Below are positions 8,496 through 16,401 of a stretch of 64,000 bases of DNA, piece by piece. Source of the DNA: Rhizobacter sp. Root1238 (GTDB lineage Bacteria; Pseudomonadota; Gammaproteobacteria; Burkholderiales; Burkholderiaceae_C). The notes beneath the pieces were generated by a model that was not told where the DNA came from, did not search any database, and worked only from the letters and a program-made list of their open reading frames with translations. The position numbers and the translations under genes were made by a program. The stretch is from positions 55,211 to 119,210 of the forward strand of contig NZ_LMDM01000006.1 in the NCBI RefSeq assembly GCF_001425825.1. Direction: 5' to 3'. The stretch's first letter is position 1, and the number at the start of each line of letters is the position of its first letter.

Positions 8496-9217
8496 GTGCC
8501 GTGTTGAAGCCGCAGCCCGCCATTCTGGAGATCCACGGCATCGAGACCTTCTATGCCGAGACGCAGGCGCTGTTCGGCGTGTCGCTCAGCATCGCGCCGG
8601 GCGAGGTGGTGTCGCTGCTCGGGCCGAACGGTGCCGGCAAGACGACGACTCTGCGCTCGATCCTCGGGCTGACGCCGCCGAAGCGCGGCAGCGTGCGCTT
8701 CGACGGGGTCGACATCACGCAGGTGCCGACGCACCGCATCGCCGGCATGGGCATCGGCTGGGTGCCGGACGACCGGCGCATCTTCCCGACGCTGACGGTG
8801 GCGCGCAACCTCGCGATCGCACGCAAGAAGACGCGCTTCCGGGCGTGGAGCGAGAAGGAGTGCTTCGAGATCTTCTCGGCGATGGAGTACCTGATGGGCC
8901 GCGAGTGCGAGAACCTGTCGGGCGGCGAGATGCAGATGGTGGCGATCTCGCGCGCGCTGATCGGCTCGCCGGGGCTGGTGCTGTTCGACGAGCCGAGCCA
9001 GGGCCTCGCGCCGAAGGTGGTGCAGGACGTGATGTCGACCGTCATGCGCTTGAAGCGCGAGGGGGTGGCGGTGCTGCTGGTGGAGCAGAACGTCGAGAGT
9101 GCGCTGGCGGTGTCGGACCGCGCGTACGTGATGCACCAGGGCCGCATCGTGCACGAGGGCAGCGCCGCGGCGCTGCGCGGCGACGCGGCACTGCAACGCA
9201 AGCTGCTGGGAGTCTGA
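8492..9217 (+). CDS. HAAT ABC transporter ATP-binding protein, LivF type
   Basis: A 241-residue ATPase with Walker [11 protein letters not shown] from residue 44, GWVPDDRRIFPTLTVARNL (the LivF-type segment that normally reads VPEGRRIF), signature LSGGEMQMVAISRAL, Walker B LVLFDEPSQGLAP and the H-loop replaced by VEQNVE, as is normal for LivF. The ATG overlaps the livG stop (ATGA). The longer open frame upstream in this phase has no similarity to anything and is an artefact of high G+C. It acts as the second nucleotide-binding subunit of the transporter. Confidence 0.88.
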   Translation: MSAVLKPQPAILEIHGIETFYAETQALFGVSLSIAPGEVVSLLGPNGAGKTTTLRSILGLTPPKRGSVRFDGVDITQVPTHRIAGMGIGWVPDDRRIFPTLTVARNLAIARKKTRFRAWSEKECFEIFSAMEYLMGRECENLSGGEMQMVAISRALIGSPGLVLFDEPSQGLAPKVVQDVMSTVMRLKREGVAVLLVEQNVESALAVSDRAYVMHQGRIVHEGSAAALRGDAALQRKLLGV

Positions 9218-9221
9218 CGAG

Positions 9222-9854
9222 ATGGCTGCACCGATTCTTCATGTCGACGGCTTGCGCAAGCAGTACCGGCGCGGCTGGCCGAACCGGCAGACGACGTTCT
9301 CGCTGGAGGCCGACTTCCAGGTCGACGGGCCCGGCATCATCGGCGTGATGGGCGCCAACGGCGCCGGCAAGACGACGATGTTCGAGCTGATCACCGGCGG
9401 CAATGCGCCGAGCGGCGGGCGCGTGATGGTGGCCGGGCAGGACATCCACAAGGTGCGCTACCGCGAGCGCGACCGGCTGGCGCTGCACTACCACCAGTCC
9501 TACCAGGTGCGCTCGTTCAAGCGCGACCGGCCGAACTTCATGCTGGAGCACGCCGGCGCCGACCGCGCGGTGGTGCACCTGTTCGACGAGCCGCAGTTCA
9601 ACACGCAGGACGGCTACATCGGCTTCATGCTGGCGTTCTTCCGCAAGCTGCGCAGCCAGGGTAAGCTGGTGTTCCTGTGCCTGCACCCGAACGAGCCGGT
9701 GCACATGGAGATTCTGGCCGACATCTGCGAGCGCTACATCTTCGTGCACAAGGATGAAAGCCGGGTCAGCCGGCTGATGCATGCGACGACGATGGGGGAG
9801 CTGTGCACGCATGCGAGCGTGCGGGGGTACCTGGGGAAGCTGGCGCCGGGCTGA
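9222..9854 (+). CDS. Atypical ABC-type ATPase lacking the signature motif
   Basis: A 210-residue cytosolic protein encoded four bases after livF. Walker A GANGAGKTT begins at residue 44, Walker B is VVHLFDEPQ (117-125) and a switch-like histidine is H155, but the segment between Q-loop and Walker B is only about 25 residues and has no LSGGQ-type signature. The helical subdomain is therefore missing, and the protein cannot form the usual nucleotide sandwich with itself. It may be an accessory to the LivM/G/F transporter or a P-loop regulator. It is intact and has a good start, so it is not obviously decaying. No specific function is recognised. Confidence 0.75.
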   Translation: MAAPILHVDGLRKQYRRGWPNRQTTFSLEADFQVDGPGIIGVMGANGAGKTTMFELITGGNAPSGGRVMVAGQDIHKVRYRERDRLALHYHQSYQVRSFKRDRPNFMLEHAGADRAVVHLFDEPQFNTQDGYIGFMLAFFRKLRSQGKLVFLCLHPNEPVHMEILADICERYIFVHKDESRVSRLMHATTMGELCTHASVRGYLGKLAPG

Positions 9855-9866
9855 CGACCCACCACC

Positions 9867-9966
9867 GTTCGCGCTGAGCCTGTCGAAGCGCTGGTCGCTG
9901 GCTTCGACAGGCTCAGCCCGAACGGAGGTGCGCGAACGGGGCTTCGACGGGCTCAGCCCGAACGGG
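9867..9966. repeat. Three copies of a ~24-bp dispersed palindromic repeat
   Basis: Copies at 9867-9889 (reverse orientation), 9901-9924 and 9941-9966 share the core TTCGACAGGCTCAGCCCGAA or its complement. Adjacent copies in opposite orientation can fold into a stem-loop. The same element recurs at 11.0-11.1 kb and 25.1-25.2 kb. It fills much of the spacer between the ABC-like ATPase and the convergent SCO gene and may act in transcript termination. Confidence 0.85.
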
Positions 9967-10031
9967 CCTTTTGCTCACGTCCAACGGGCCCTTTGCTCGT
10001 CCGATCTTCTGCTCGTTCGAACAGGCCCAGC

Positions 10032-10601
10032 TCACACCCGAACAGCCACCCTCTGCATCAGCTTCACCAATTCCTCCGGCTGCGGCATGTCCTCGGTGCG
10101 ATACACCAGCCGCGCCTGCCGGTCGAACACGAAGGCCTGCGCGGTGTGGCGGTCGGTGCCCGGCGCGCGGCCGCGCAGGAAATCGAGCAGCGGATCGACG
10201 TCCTTCAGCTTCGGCAGCGCGGCTGCCCAGCGCGGCGATTGCGCGCCGAACTTCGCGAGCCAGGCGCGCATCGCCGGCAGGTCGTCGCCGAGCGGGTCGA
10301 TCGACAGCGACAGCAGCCGCAGCCCCGCGCCCTCCTTCGCGAGCCGTGCCTGCGCATCGGCGAACACCGCGCCCTGGATCGGGCAGGTCGCGCTGCAGCC
10401 CGTGAACATCAGTTGCACCGCCGTGACCTGCCCCGTCAGCAGCGACGGCAACGCCACCGACTTGCCGGCCATGTCCTGCACCGACAGCCCCGGCGCCGGC
10501 AACGCCGGCTGCACCGGGCCGAAGGAGCCGTGCGCCGCCGCCTCGTTCCACAGCAGGCCGCAGGCAGCCGCGCCGAGAAGCCACTCACGCCGCGTCGTCA
10601 T
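10032..10601 (-). CDS. SCO1/SenC-family copper chaperone, exported
   Basis: A 189-residue thioredoxin-fold protein exported by an N-terminal Tat-like signal (TTRREWLLGAAACGLL). The copper ligands of the SCO family are present: C69 and C73 in FTGCSATCP and H152 in GTDRHTAQ. SCO proteins bind Cu and deliver it to periplasmic or membrane copper enzymes, classically cytochrome oxidase; in Streptomyces a Sco protein supplies the galactose oxidase homologue GlxA. The ATG (10601-10599) overlaps the TGA of the cytochrome gene, which itself follows the galactose oxidase-like gene. The context therefore suggests a dedicated copper donor for that enzyme; this is inference. No cytochrome oxidase gene is nearby. 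Confidence 0.85.
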   Translation of the reverse strand: MTTRREWLLGAAACGLLWNEAAAHGSFGPVQPALPAPGLSVQDMAGKSVALPSLLTGQVTAVQLMFTGCSATCPIQGAVFADAQARLAKEGAGLRLLSLSIDPLGDDLPAMRAWLAKFGAQSPRWAAALPKLKDVDPLLDFLRGRAPGTDRHTAQAFVFDRQARLVYRTEDMPQPEELVKLMQRVAVRV

Positions 10602-11017
10602 CGCGTCTCTCCCCCATCGACCAGGTAGGCCCACAGCGCCTTGCACTGCGCATCGTCGATCGCATAGCGCGGCATCTGCCGCGGGATCAGCATGATGGCC
10701 GGGTCGATGCCGGTGCGCAGCAATCGGCAGAACGCCGCTTCGTCATAGCGCGACGGCGGCCCGCCGCGTCGCGCGATCGGGCCCAGCAGGCGCTCGCGCG
10801 TCAGCAGCGGTGCGAACGATGCGGCACCGGACGCCGCCTGCGCCGCGCTGTCGCGCGAGTGGCAGTTGGTGCAGCGCGTCGCGAGCGGCGGCAGCGGCTG
10901 CGCATGCCCGTTGATCGTGCCGGGGAGAGCGACCTCGCCGCGATACAGCTGGCGGCCAAGCTCGAGGGCGGGATCGGCGGAGGCAGTCGCAGCGCACACG
11001 GTCAGGAAGGCGCCCAT
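10598..11017 (-). CDS. Small mono-heme c-type cytochrome
   Basis: A 139-residue secreted protein with one heme c site, CTNCH at residues 49-53, and a likely axial methionine M115 in RQMPRY. The N-terminus (GAFLTVCAATASA) is a short signal sequence. The ATG at 11017 was chosen because everything upstream in this frame is translated from the dispersed 24-bp repeat. It lies 146 bp downstream of the giant oxidase gene, with three repeat copies between, and overlaps the SCO gene by ATGA. A likely job is to carry electrons to or from the di-heme domain of the upstream fusion; this is inferred from position. The repeat cluster may lower its expression relative to the oxidase. Confidence 0.8.
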   Translation of the reverse strand: MGAFLTVCAATASADPALELGRQLYRGEVALPGTINGHAQPLPPLATRCTNCHSRDSAAQAASGAASFAPLLTRERLLGPIARRGGPPSRYDEAAFCRLLRTGIDPAIMLIPRQMPRYAIDDAQCKALWAYLVDGGETR

Positions 11018-11026
11018 CCACCAGGA

Positions 11027-11127
11027 CTTCGACAGGCTCAGTCCGAACGGAAAACCCCCGTTCGTCCTGAGCTTGTCGAAGGGCCTGCTCGCGTCGCACC
11101 AAGGCTTCGACAGGCTCAGCCCGAACG
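11027..11127. repeat. Three copies of the ~24-bp dispersed repeat
   Basis: Copies at 11027-11050, 11059-11081 (reverse orientation, diverged) and 11104-11127 occupy the spacer between the galactose oxidase fusion and the cytochrome gene. In translation they give the meaningless strings FGLSLSK and FDKLRTNG, which extend open frames artificially. Confidence 0.85.
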
Positions 11128-11162
11128 GGGGGTGTTCGCGTGCCACCTTGTCCCGCGCTCCC

Positions 11163-14100
11163 CTACCGCACCACCACGCTGTACATGCTGTTCCCTCCAT
11201 TGCCCACCGGCCCCAGGTTCACCGTGCCGGCCGGGAAGCTCTTCGTCCACACGCTGAAGCTGCGTGCCGTGCCTGCCTCGTCGGTCGTCATCTTGAGCCC
11301 GGTGTTCGACCACCCCGCCATCCACGCGAACGCGCCGGTGAAGCGGTCGTCGACCGTCAGGTACACATCCGCTGGCTGGTTCAGCGTGAAGCTCACCGTC
11401 GGGTTGCCGGTGAAGGTCTTCGAATCGTTCGCGCTGCGCAACCAGGGAGAACCCGACAGCACCGCCGGCAGCCCGGTGATCGTGAAGGTGCGGTCGCCGA
11501 ACTGCAGCCCGCCCGACTGCAGGTTGGCCTGCACCGACCAGTCCACCGCGTTCGCGGTGTCCAGCACCGACAGGCCGCCGATCGTCGCCGCGCTGATCGC
11601 ATCGTTGCTGTCGTCGATCTGCTGCAGATAGGCCACCAGCTGCGTGCGCTGCGCCGCCGTCAGGCTGCCCGCCGCGCCGTGCTGGTTGGCCGCGTTGGCG
11701 GTGGTCAGCACGTCCAGCAGCGTGGCCGCCGAGCCGTCGTGCAGGTACGGCCCGCTCGCCCACACGCCCTTCAGCGTCGGCGTGTCCAGCCCGGTCAGCG
11801 TCTGCCCGAGCCGCTTGCCCGACGACGCCTTGATCGTGCCGACATTGCGCAGCACGCCGCCGGCACTGTCGGTCACGTCGACCCCGCCGTGGCAGGCCAG
11901 GCACCCACCCGCGCCGCGGAACAGCGCCTGCCCGGCCACCGCATCGGCCGTCAGCGTGCCGTTCGCATTGCGCAGCGGGCTCGCATCGCTCGCCTTCAGC
12001 GAGGCCACGTACGCCGCCAGTGCATCCAGGTCGGCACTGACCCCCGCCTTGCGGTCGCCCAGCGGCTGCGAACGCGTGCCGGTGTTGAACTGCGCATCGC
12101 TCATCAGCCCGGTGCCGAGCGCGAAGTTGCGGATCTGGCCCTCGAAGTCCTGGATCTCGTCGAAGTTGCCGGTCCAGTGCTGGTTGCCATGCGCCCCGGC
12201 CCGCCCGCGCAGCGGGATCGTGTTGCGCAGGCCTTCGCCGAGGCCGGTGAAGTCCCAGGTGCGGCCGTCCTGCCCGCCGTCGTTGTGGCACGACGCGCAG
12301 CTCATGTAGGCATCGCGCGCCAGCCGCGTGTCGGCCGCGTCGTAGAACAGCTTCTTGCCGGTCAGCACGTTGGCGGCCAGCTTCTCCGTGCCGACCGCGC
12401 CGGCATTCGCCAGCAGCGGCAGGTTCAGCTCGCCGAAGTTCACCAGGCGCGCCAGGTCGTAGACGCCGAGCGTGCGGTCCATGAAGTTGTTGACGTACAG
12501 CTTCAGCCCGTCGGCCGACACCGCCACCGCCTGCGGCGCGCGACCCACCGGGAAGCGGTAGATCTCGGCCTTGCCGACCGGGTCGACCACCGCCACCTCG
12601 CGGCTGGTCTCGAGCGCGACGAACAGGTAGGCGCCGGTCGGGTGGAAGGCCGCGCCGCTGCCGACGCCGGAGTTGTCGTGGTCGATGCGCGCCGGGTAGT
12701 CCTCGGCCCAGCCGGCCAGGTCGATGCGCGAACTGATTGCCCGCACCGTGTTCTGGAAGTCGAGGTTGTTGCCGTCGCGCAGCGTGCCGCGCAGCAGGTT
12801 GTCCTGCTTGGCCGGCACCCAGGCGCTCTGGCCGTCCGGCGAGATCACCGCCGGCGCCAGGTAGTTCGGGATGCCGCGGCCCTGCAGCAGGCTGTCGGGC
12901 TTGTCGCTGTGCTGCAGCACGACGGTGCGCTCCACCGCCATCGCCGCCGTCACGACGACCACCTCGCCGCCCTTCTTGACGCCGCCCACCGCGGTCTGCA
13001 CGCTGGCCGTGCCCTCGCCCGGCAGCGCCGGCGAGATGAAGCGCGACACCAGCACGCGGTCGCTCGGCGCCGTCACCGACACGTGGCGCGGATTGGCACC
13101 GACCGCCACGCTGCCGAGCGTCGCACCGGTCGATGCGTTCAGCTTCAGCAGCTGGCCCGTGCCTTCGAGCGCGACGTACGCCGCGCTGCCATCGGGCGCG
13201 AACGCCAGCCCGAACGGCTGCGACGCGCGCGGCAAGGCCACCGTCTGCGCGACCGCCAGCGTGCCGGCGTTGACGATGCTGATCGTCGCGTCGCCCTTGT
13301 TGACGATCCACATCCGGCCGTCCGGGGCGCGCGCCACGCTGCGCGGCCGCGCGCCGACCGCGATCTCGCCGACCCGCGCGTTGGTGCTGCCGTTGAAGAC
13401 GCTGACGCTGTCGTTGTCCTGGTTGACCAGCCAGACGCGCGGCGTCGTGCCGGGCTCCAGCGCGATCGTCGACGACGAGGTCGGGCGTGCCGCGGTCGCC
13501 GCGGCGTACACCGCCTGCTTGAAGGTGCGCGAGGTCACGACGTTGTTCGCGTCGATCGCCTCGACCGTCACGTTGTAGAGGCCCGGCGCGGCATACGTGT
13601 GGGCGATCGACGTCGCGGTGGCGTACGCCGTCTGCGCCGTGCCGTCGCCGAAGGTCCAGCGGTAGCGCGTGCCGGTGCCGCCGTTCGACGCGACATTGAA
13701 GGTGACGCTGCCGCCCGAGGCGACCGGCGCCGCCGCGACCGGGTCGATCACGAAGGCCGCCGCGCTGACGTTCCAGCCGAACGCCGCGCTCGCGGTGCCG
13801 CCGTGGCCGTCGTTGACGCCGACGGTCACCGCGAAGTTGCCGACCGTGGTCACCGTGCCGCTGATGAGCCCGCTCGTCGCATTGATCGACAGCCCGTTCG
13901 GCAGCCCGGTCGCCGTGTACGTGAGCGCATCGCCATCCGGATCGCCGGCGCTGACGCCGAACGACACCGCCTGGCCGACCAGATTGTTGCGGTTGGCGAT
14001 CGGCGCAATCGCTGGTGCACGGTCGACCGTCACGGTCTTCTCCGAACTGCGGTCCGGGAAGTCGTTGAAGTTGCCGCTCTTCAGCAGCGACCAGTTGACG

Positions 14101-16301
14101 CCGTCGTTGCCGATGTAGAAGTTGTACGCGGCGATGATGCCGTTCAGCCCGCCGGCCGCCGGCCGCGGCAGGTACTTGAAGCCGCCGATGCCGCGTGCCG
14201 TGCCCAGGTTCACGATGAAGCGGTGCGGCAGCGGCGCGTTGCCGCCGGTGTACTTCGTGTGCCAGAAGGTTGCTGCATCGCCGTCGATCGCGGCAGCGCC
14301 GGAGTTCTGCCCGCTCGCCGCCTCCTGGCTGTCGACCTGAACCGTCCAGCCGGTGCGCGGGATCACCGCGCCGGCGCGGTCGAGCAGGTTGAACTCGGCC
14401 ATTGAGGTCCAGGCGTTGCCGCCCTGCTCCGACACCGCTTCCAGCATCACGTACTGCACCGTCGCGCCGAGCACCGGCGTGACGTTCCACGCGAGCATCG
14501 TGCTGCTGGTGGCCACGTCGTTGCGCGTGCTGACCGTGACGACGTACTGGCCCACCGTGGTCGGCGTGCCGGTGATCGCGCCGGTGGTGGTGTTCAGCGA
14601 CAGGCCCGGCGGCAGGCCGGTGGCCGACCAGGTCAGCGTGCCGGTCGGCGTGGTGGCGGCCAGTGCGAGGCTCACCGCATTGCCGCTGATGCTGCTCTGC
14701 GTGCCGGGGTTGACCAGTTTCGGCGCGGCGTCGCCACTGACGCGAACCATCTTGGCCACCGACGGCGTGCCGGCCGCGTTCATCGCGAACAGCATGTAGT
14801 AGCCGGGCAGCAGCACGCCGGGGTTCGACGGCAGCGCCAGCGAGTACGCATTGGTGCCGGTGGTCGTGAACTGCAGCGGGATGCGGCGCTGGTCGTTGTT
14901 GACGGTGTGCGTGGTCGAGCCGACGCGCACCAGCGAGAACTGAGTGACCGCGGCATTCGTCGTCACCGCGATGTTGGTGCCCTGCGTCGCGGTGGCCGGC
15001 GCGGTGCTGATCGCCGGCCGCGTCGCCGCCGTGCCGTCGTCGTTCAGCAGGTAGTGCGGCGTCAGGATCTGCGCGTTCGCATGGTTGGTCGAGCAGCTGC
15101 CGCACAGGCCGCTGCCGGCCGTCAGCACGCGCGCGTCGGGCAGCAGCAGCGCGATGCTGTGGTAGTTGCGCGGCACGCCGATCGGTGGCAGCGGCACGAA
15201 GGTTTCGGTGGCGGGGTTCCACAGCTCGGGCACCAGCGCCGAGTTGTCGTCGGACCACGGGTGGCCGAAGCTGTGGCCGCCGACCACCAGCACCTGCCCG
15301 TTCGGCAGCACGACGCCGTTGCTGAAGATGCGCGAATACGCCATCGGCGCGACCTTGCGCACCGAGACGCCGGCGTTCACATCGATCACGTAGGCGCGGT
15401 TGTTGGCGTTCTGCCCTTCATAGGCCGGCGCGCCGCCGACCTTCAGGATCTTGCCGATGTCGTACATCACCGCGTTGCCGCTCTGGCTGTACGCATCGTC
15501 GCCGCGCGTGCCGGCGGGCGTGATGCTGCCGTTGCCTTGCGTGTCGATCCAGTTCATGTTGGCGGCCGGGCCGGCGTGCAGCACCTTGCCGTTCGGTGCC
15601 GGGAACAGCCACATGTGGTTGTCGGCGCGGAACGCGAAGTCGGGGTCGTTGCCGAGCGCCGCATCGACCGGCACGCCGGTGAGCCGCGCCCAGCCACCGG
15701 CGGCGGTCCAACGCTCGCCGTGCTTGTTGCCGCGCCCGCCGCTCCACGATCCGCCGAGCGTGAAGACCGAGCCGTCGGCGAGGATCGTGTTGGCGTTGTA
15801 GCCGCGCGGGATCGTCATCGTTGCGCCGGTGCTCCAGGCATTCGCCACCGGGTCGTAGATCGTGGTCTTGCCGCTGTCCTTGCCGCCGTTGACGAGGATG
15901 CGCCCGTCCGGCAGGTTGGTCGTGCCGGTGCAGAACATGTCGTGACCAGTCTGCGTCACCAGCGTCTCGCTGGCGGTCTGCGTGGCTGGGTCGAACAGCG
16001 TCGTGTAGGTCTGGCCGCTGGGCGCGCCGTCGGTAAAGCGGTCGGACGAGGACCACAGCATCACCCTGCCGTTCGGCAGCAGCGCGGCCGACGGCGTCAC
16101 CATCGACAGCGGGATCAGCGGGGTCCACTGGCCGGCACCGGGCGCCGCCACCGCGGCGGCGCGCTCGGTGGGCGGCGCGCCGGCCTCGGCAGAGGTGGGC
16201 GTCGGCGCCGGGTCGTTGCCGCCGCCACCGCAGGCTGCCAGCAGCAGCGCACCAATCAGCGAGGCGCACCGCGGCGCACCGGCTCGGAATGAACGGGTCA
16301 T
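11163..16301 (-). CDS. Secreted galactose oxidase / beta-propeller / di-heme peroxidase fusion lipoprotein
   Basis: A 1712-residue lipoprotein (lipobox LAAC, C24). Residues about 55-525 are a full galactose oxidase: C124 in HDMFC, Y168 in RGY, W186 in GGSW, Y380-H381 in NYHS and H465 in THTVN correspond, with near-identical spacing, to Fusarium C228, Y272, W290, Y495-H496 and H581, so the Tyr-Cys copper-radical site appears intact. Then follow a putative-Ig repeat (525-608), a discoidin/F5-8C-like domain (613-760), a second Ig repeat (760-846), a PKD domain (850-935), a YncE-like beta-propeller (945-1290) and a MauG/cytochrome c peroxidase-like domain with CASCH (1335-1339) and CLACH (1467-1471) and the C-terminal motif SGPYLHDGS. 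The last 140 residues are an unassigned beta-rich domain. It would oxidise an alcohol to an aldehyde, making H2O2 which the heme module could reduce. Start fixed by the signal sequence. Confidence 0.9.
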   Translation of the reverse strand: MTRSFRAGAPRCASLIGALLLAACGGGGNDPAPTPTSAEAGAPPTERAAAVAAPGAGQWTPLIPLSMVTPSAALLPNGRVMLWSSSDRFTDGAPSGQTYTTLFDPATQTASETLVTQTGHDMFCTGTTNLPDGRILVNGGKDSGKTTIYDPVANAWSTGATMTIPRGYNANTILADGSVFTLGGSWSGGRGNKHGERWTAAGGWARLTGVPVDAALGNDPDFAFRADNHMWLFPAPNGKVLHAGPAANMNWIDTQGNGSITPAGTRGDDAYSQSGNAVMYDIGKILKVGGAPAYEGQNANNRAYVIDVNAGVSVRKVAPMAYSRIFSNGVVLPNGQVLVVGGHSFGHPWSDDNSALVPELWNPATETFVPLPPIGVPRNYHSIALLLPDARVLTAGSGLCGSCSTNHANAQILTPHYLLNDDGTAATRPAISTAPATATQGTNIAVTTNAAVTQFSLVRVGSTTHTVNNDQRRIPLQFTTTGTNAYSLALPSNPGVLLPGYYMLFAMNAAGTPSVAKMVRVSGDAAPKLVNPGTQSSISGNAVSLALAATTPTGTLTWSATGLPPGLSLNTTTGAITGTPTTVGQYVVTVSTRNDVATSSTMLAWNVTPVLGATVQYVMLEAVSEQGGNAWTSMAEFNLLDRAGAVIPRTGWTVQVDSQEAASGQNSGAAAIDGDAATFWHTKYTGGNAPLPHRFIVNLGTARGIGGFKYLPRPAAGGLNGIIAAYNFYIGNDGVNWSLLKSGNFNDFPDRSSEKTVTVDRAPAIAPIANRNNLVGQAVSFGVSAGDPDGDALTYTATGLPNGLSINATSGLISGTVTTVGNFAVTVGVNDGHGGTASAAFGWNVSAAAFVIDPVAAAPVASGGSVTFNVASNGGTGTRYRWTFGDGTAQTAYATATSIAHTYAAPGLYNVTVEAIDANNVVTSRTFKQAVYAAATAARPTSSSTIALEPGTTPRVWLVNQDNDSVSVFNGSTNARVGEIAVGARPRSVARAPDGRMWIVNKGDATISIVNAGTLAVAQTVALPRASQPFGLAFAPDGSAAYVALEGTGQLLKLNASTGATLGSVAVGANPRHVSVTAPSDRVLVSRFISPALPGEGTASVQTAVGGVKKGGEVVVVTAAMAVERTVVLQHSDKPDSLLQGRGIPNYLAPAVISPDGQSAWVPAKQDNLLRGTLRDGNNLDFQNTVRAISSRIDLAGWAEDYPARIDHDNSGVGSGAAFHPTGAYLFVALETSREVAVVDPVGKAEIYRFPVGRAPQAVAVSADGLKLYVNNFMDRTLGVYDLARLVNFGELNLPLLANAGAVGTEKLAANVLTGKKLFYDAADTRLARDAYMSCASCHNDGGQDGRTWDFTGLGEGLRNTIPLRGRAGAHGNQHWTGNFDEIQDFEGQIRNFALGTGLMSDAQFNTGTRSQPLGDRKAGVSADLDALAAYVASLKASDASPLRNANGTLTADAVAGQALFRGAGGCLACHGGVDVTDSAGGVLRNVGTIKASSGKRLGQTLTGLDTPTLKGVWASGPYLHDGSAATLLDVLTTANAANQHGAAGSLTAAQRTQLVAYLQQIDDSNDAISAATIGGLSVLDTANAVDWSVQANLQSGGLQFGDRTFTITGLPAVLSGSPWLRSANDSKTFTGNPTVSFTLNQPADVYLTVDDRFTGAFAWMAGWSNTGLKMTTDEAGTARSFSVWTKSFPAGTVNLGPVGNGGNSMYSVVVR

Positions 16302-16358
16302 GCTTGTCTCCTGCCCGGCACATGCGGTGGCTGCGTGGCCTGCGCTGCACCTTGTCTT

Positions 16359-16401
16359 TGAACGTATGTTCTATTTTTACTATATGTAGAACATGCGCTC
16401 T
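16359..16401. promoter_or_regulatory. Paired GAA-N6-TTC boxes upstream of the oxidase fusion
   Basis: TGAACGTATGTTCT at 16359-16372 is a near-perfect palindrome of the form GAA-N6-TTC; a weaker copy, AGAACATGCGCTCT, lies at 16388-16401. Their centres are 29 bp apart, almost the spacing of the pair at 6644-6687 between the IolR-like regulator and livM. They stand 58-100 bp upstream of the oxidase ATG in an A+T-rich stretch likely to be the promoter. Confidence 0.55.

Noticed and set aside
9867..9966. Possible CRISPR array
   Set aside because: Three copies only, in mixed orientation, with unequal and no spacer-like gaps, and no cas genes nearby.
10032..10601. SCO protein as a cytochrome c oxidase assembly factor
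   Set aside because: No cox/cyo gene in the window and the operon partner is a secreted copper oxidase; the classical role cannot be excluded but has no local support.
10866..14405. A 1179-codon open frame on the + strand opposite the oxidase fusion
   Set aside because: Same composition artefact; the other strand carries verified catalytic and heme motifs.
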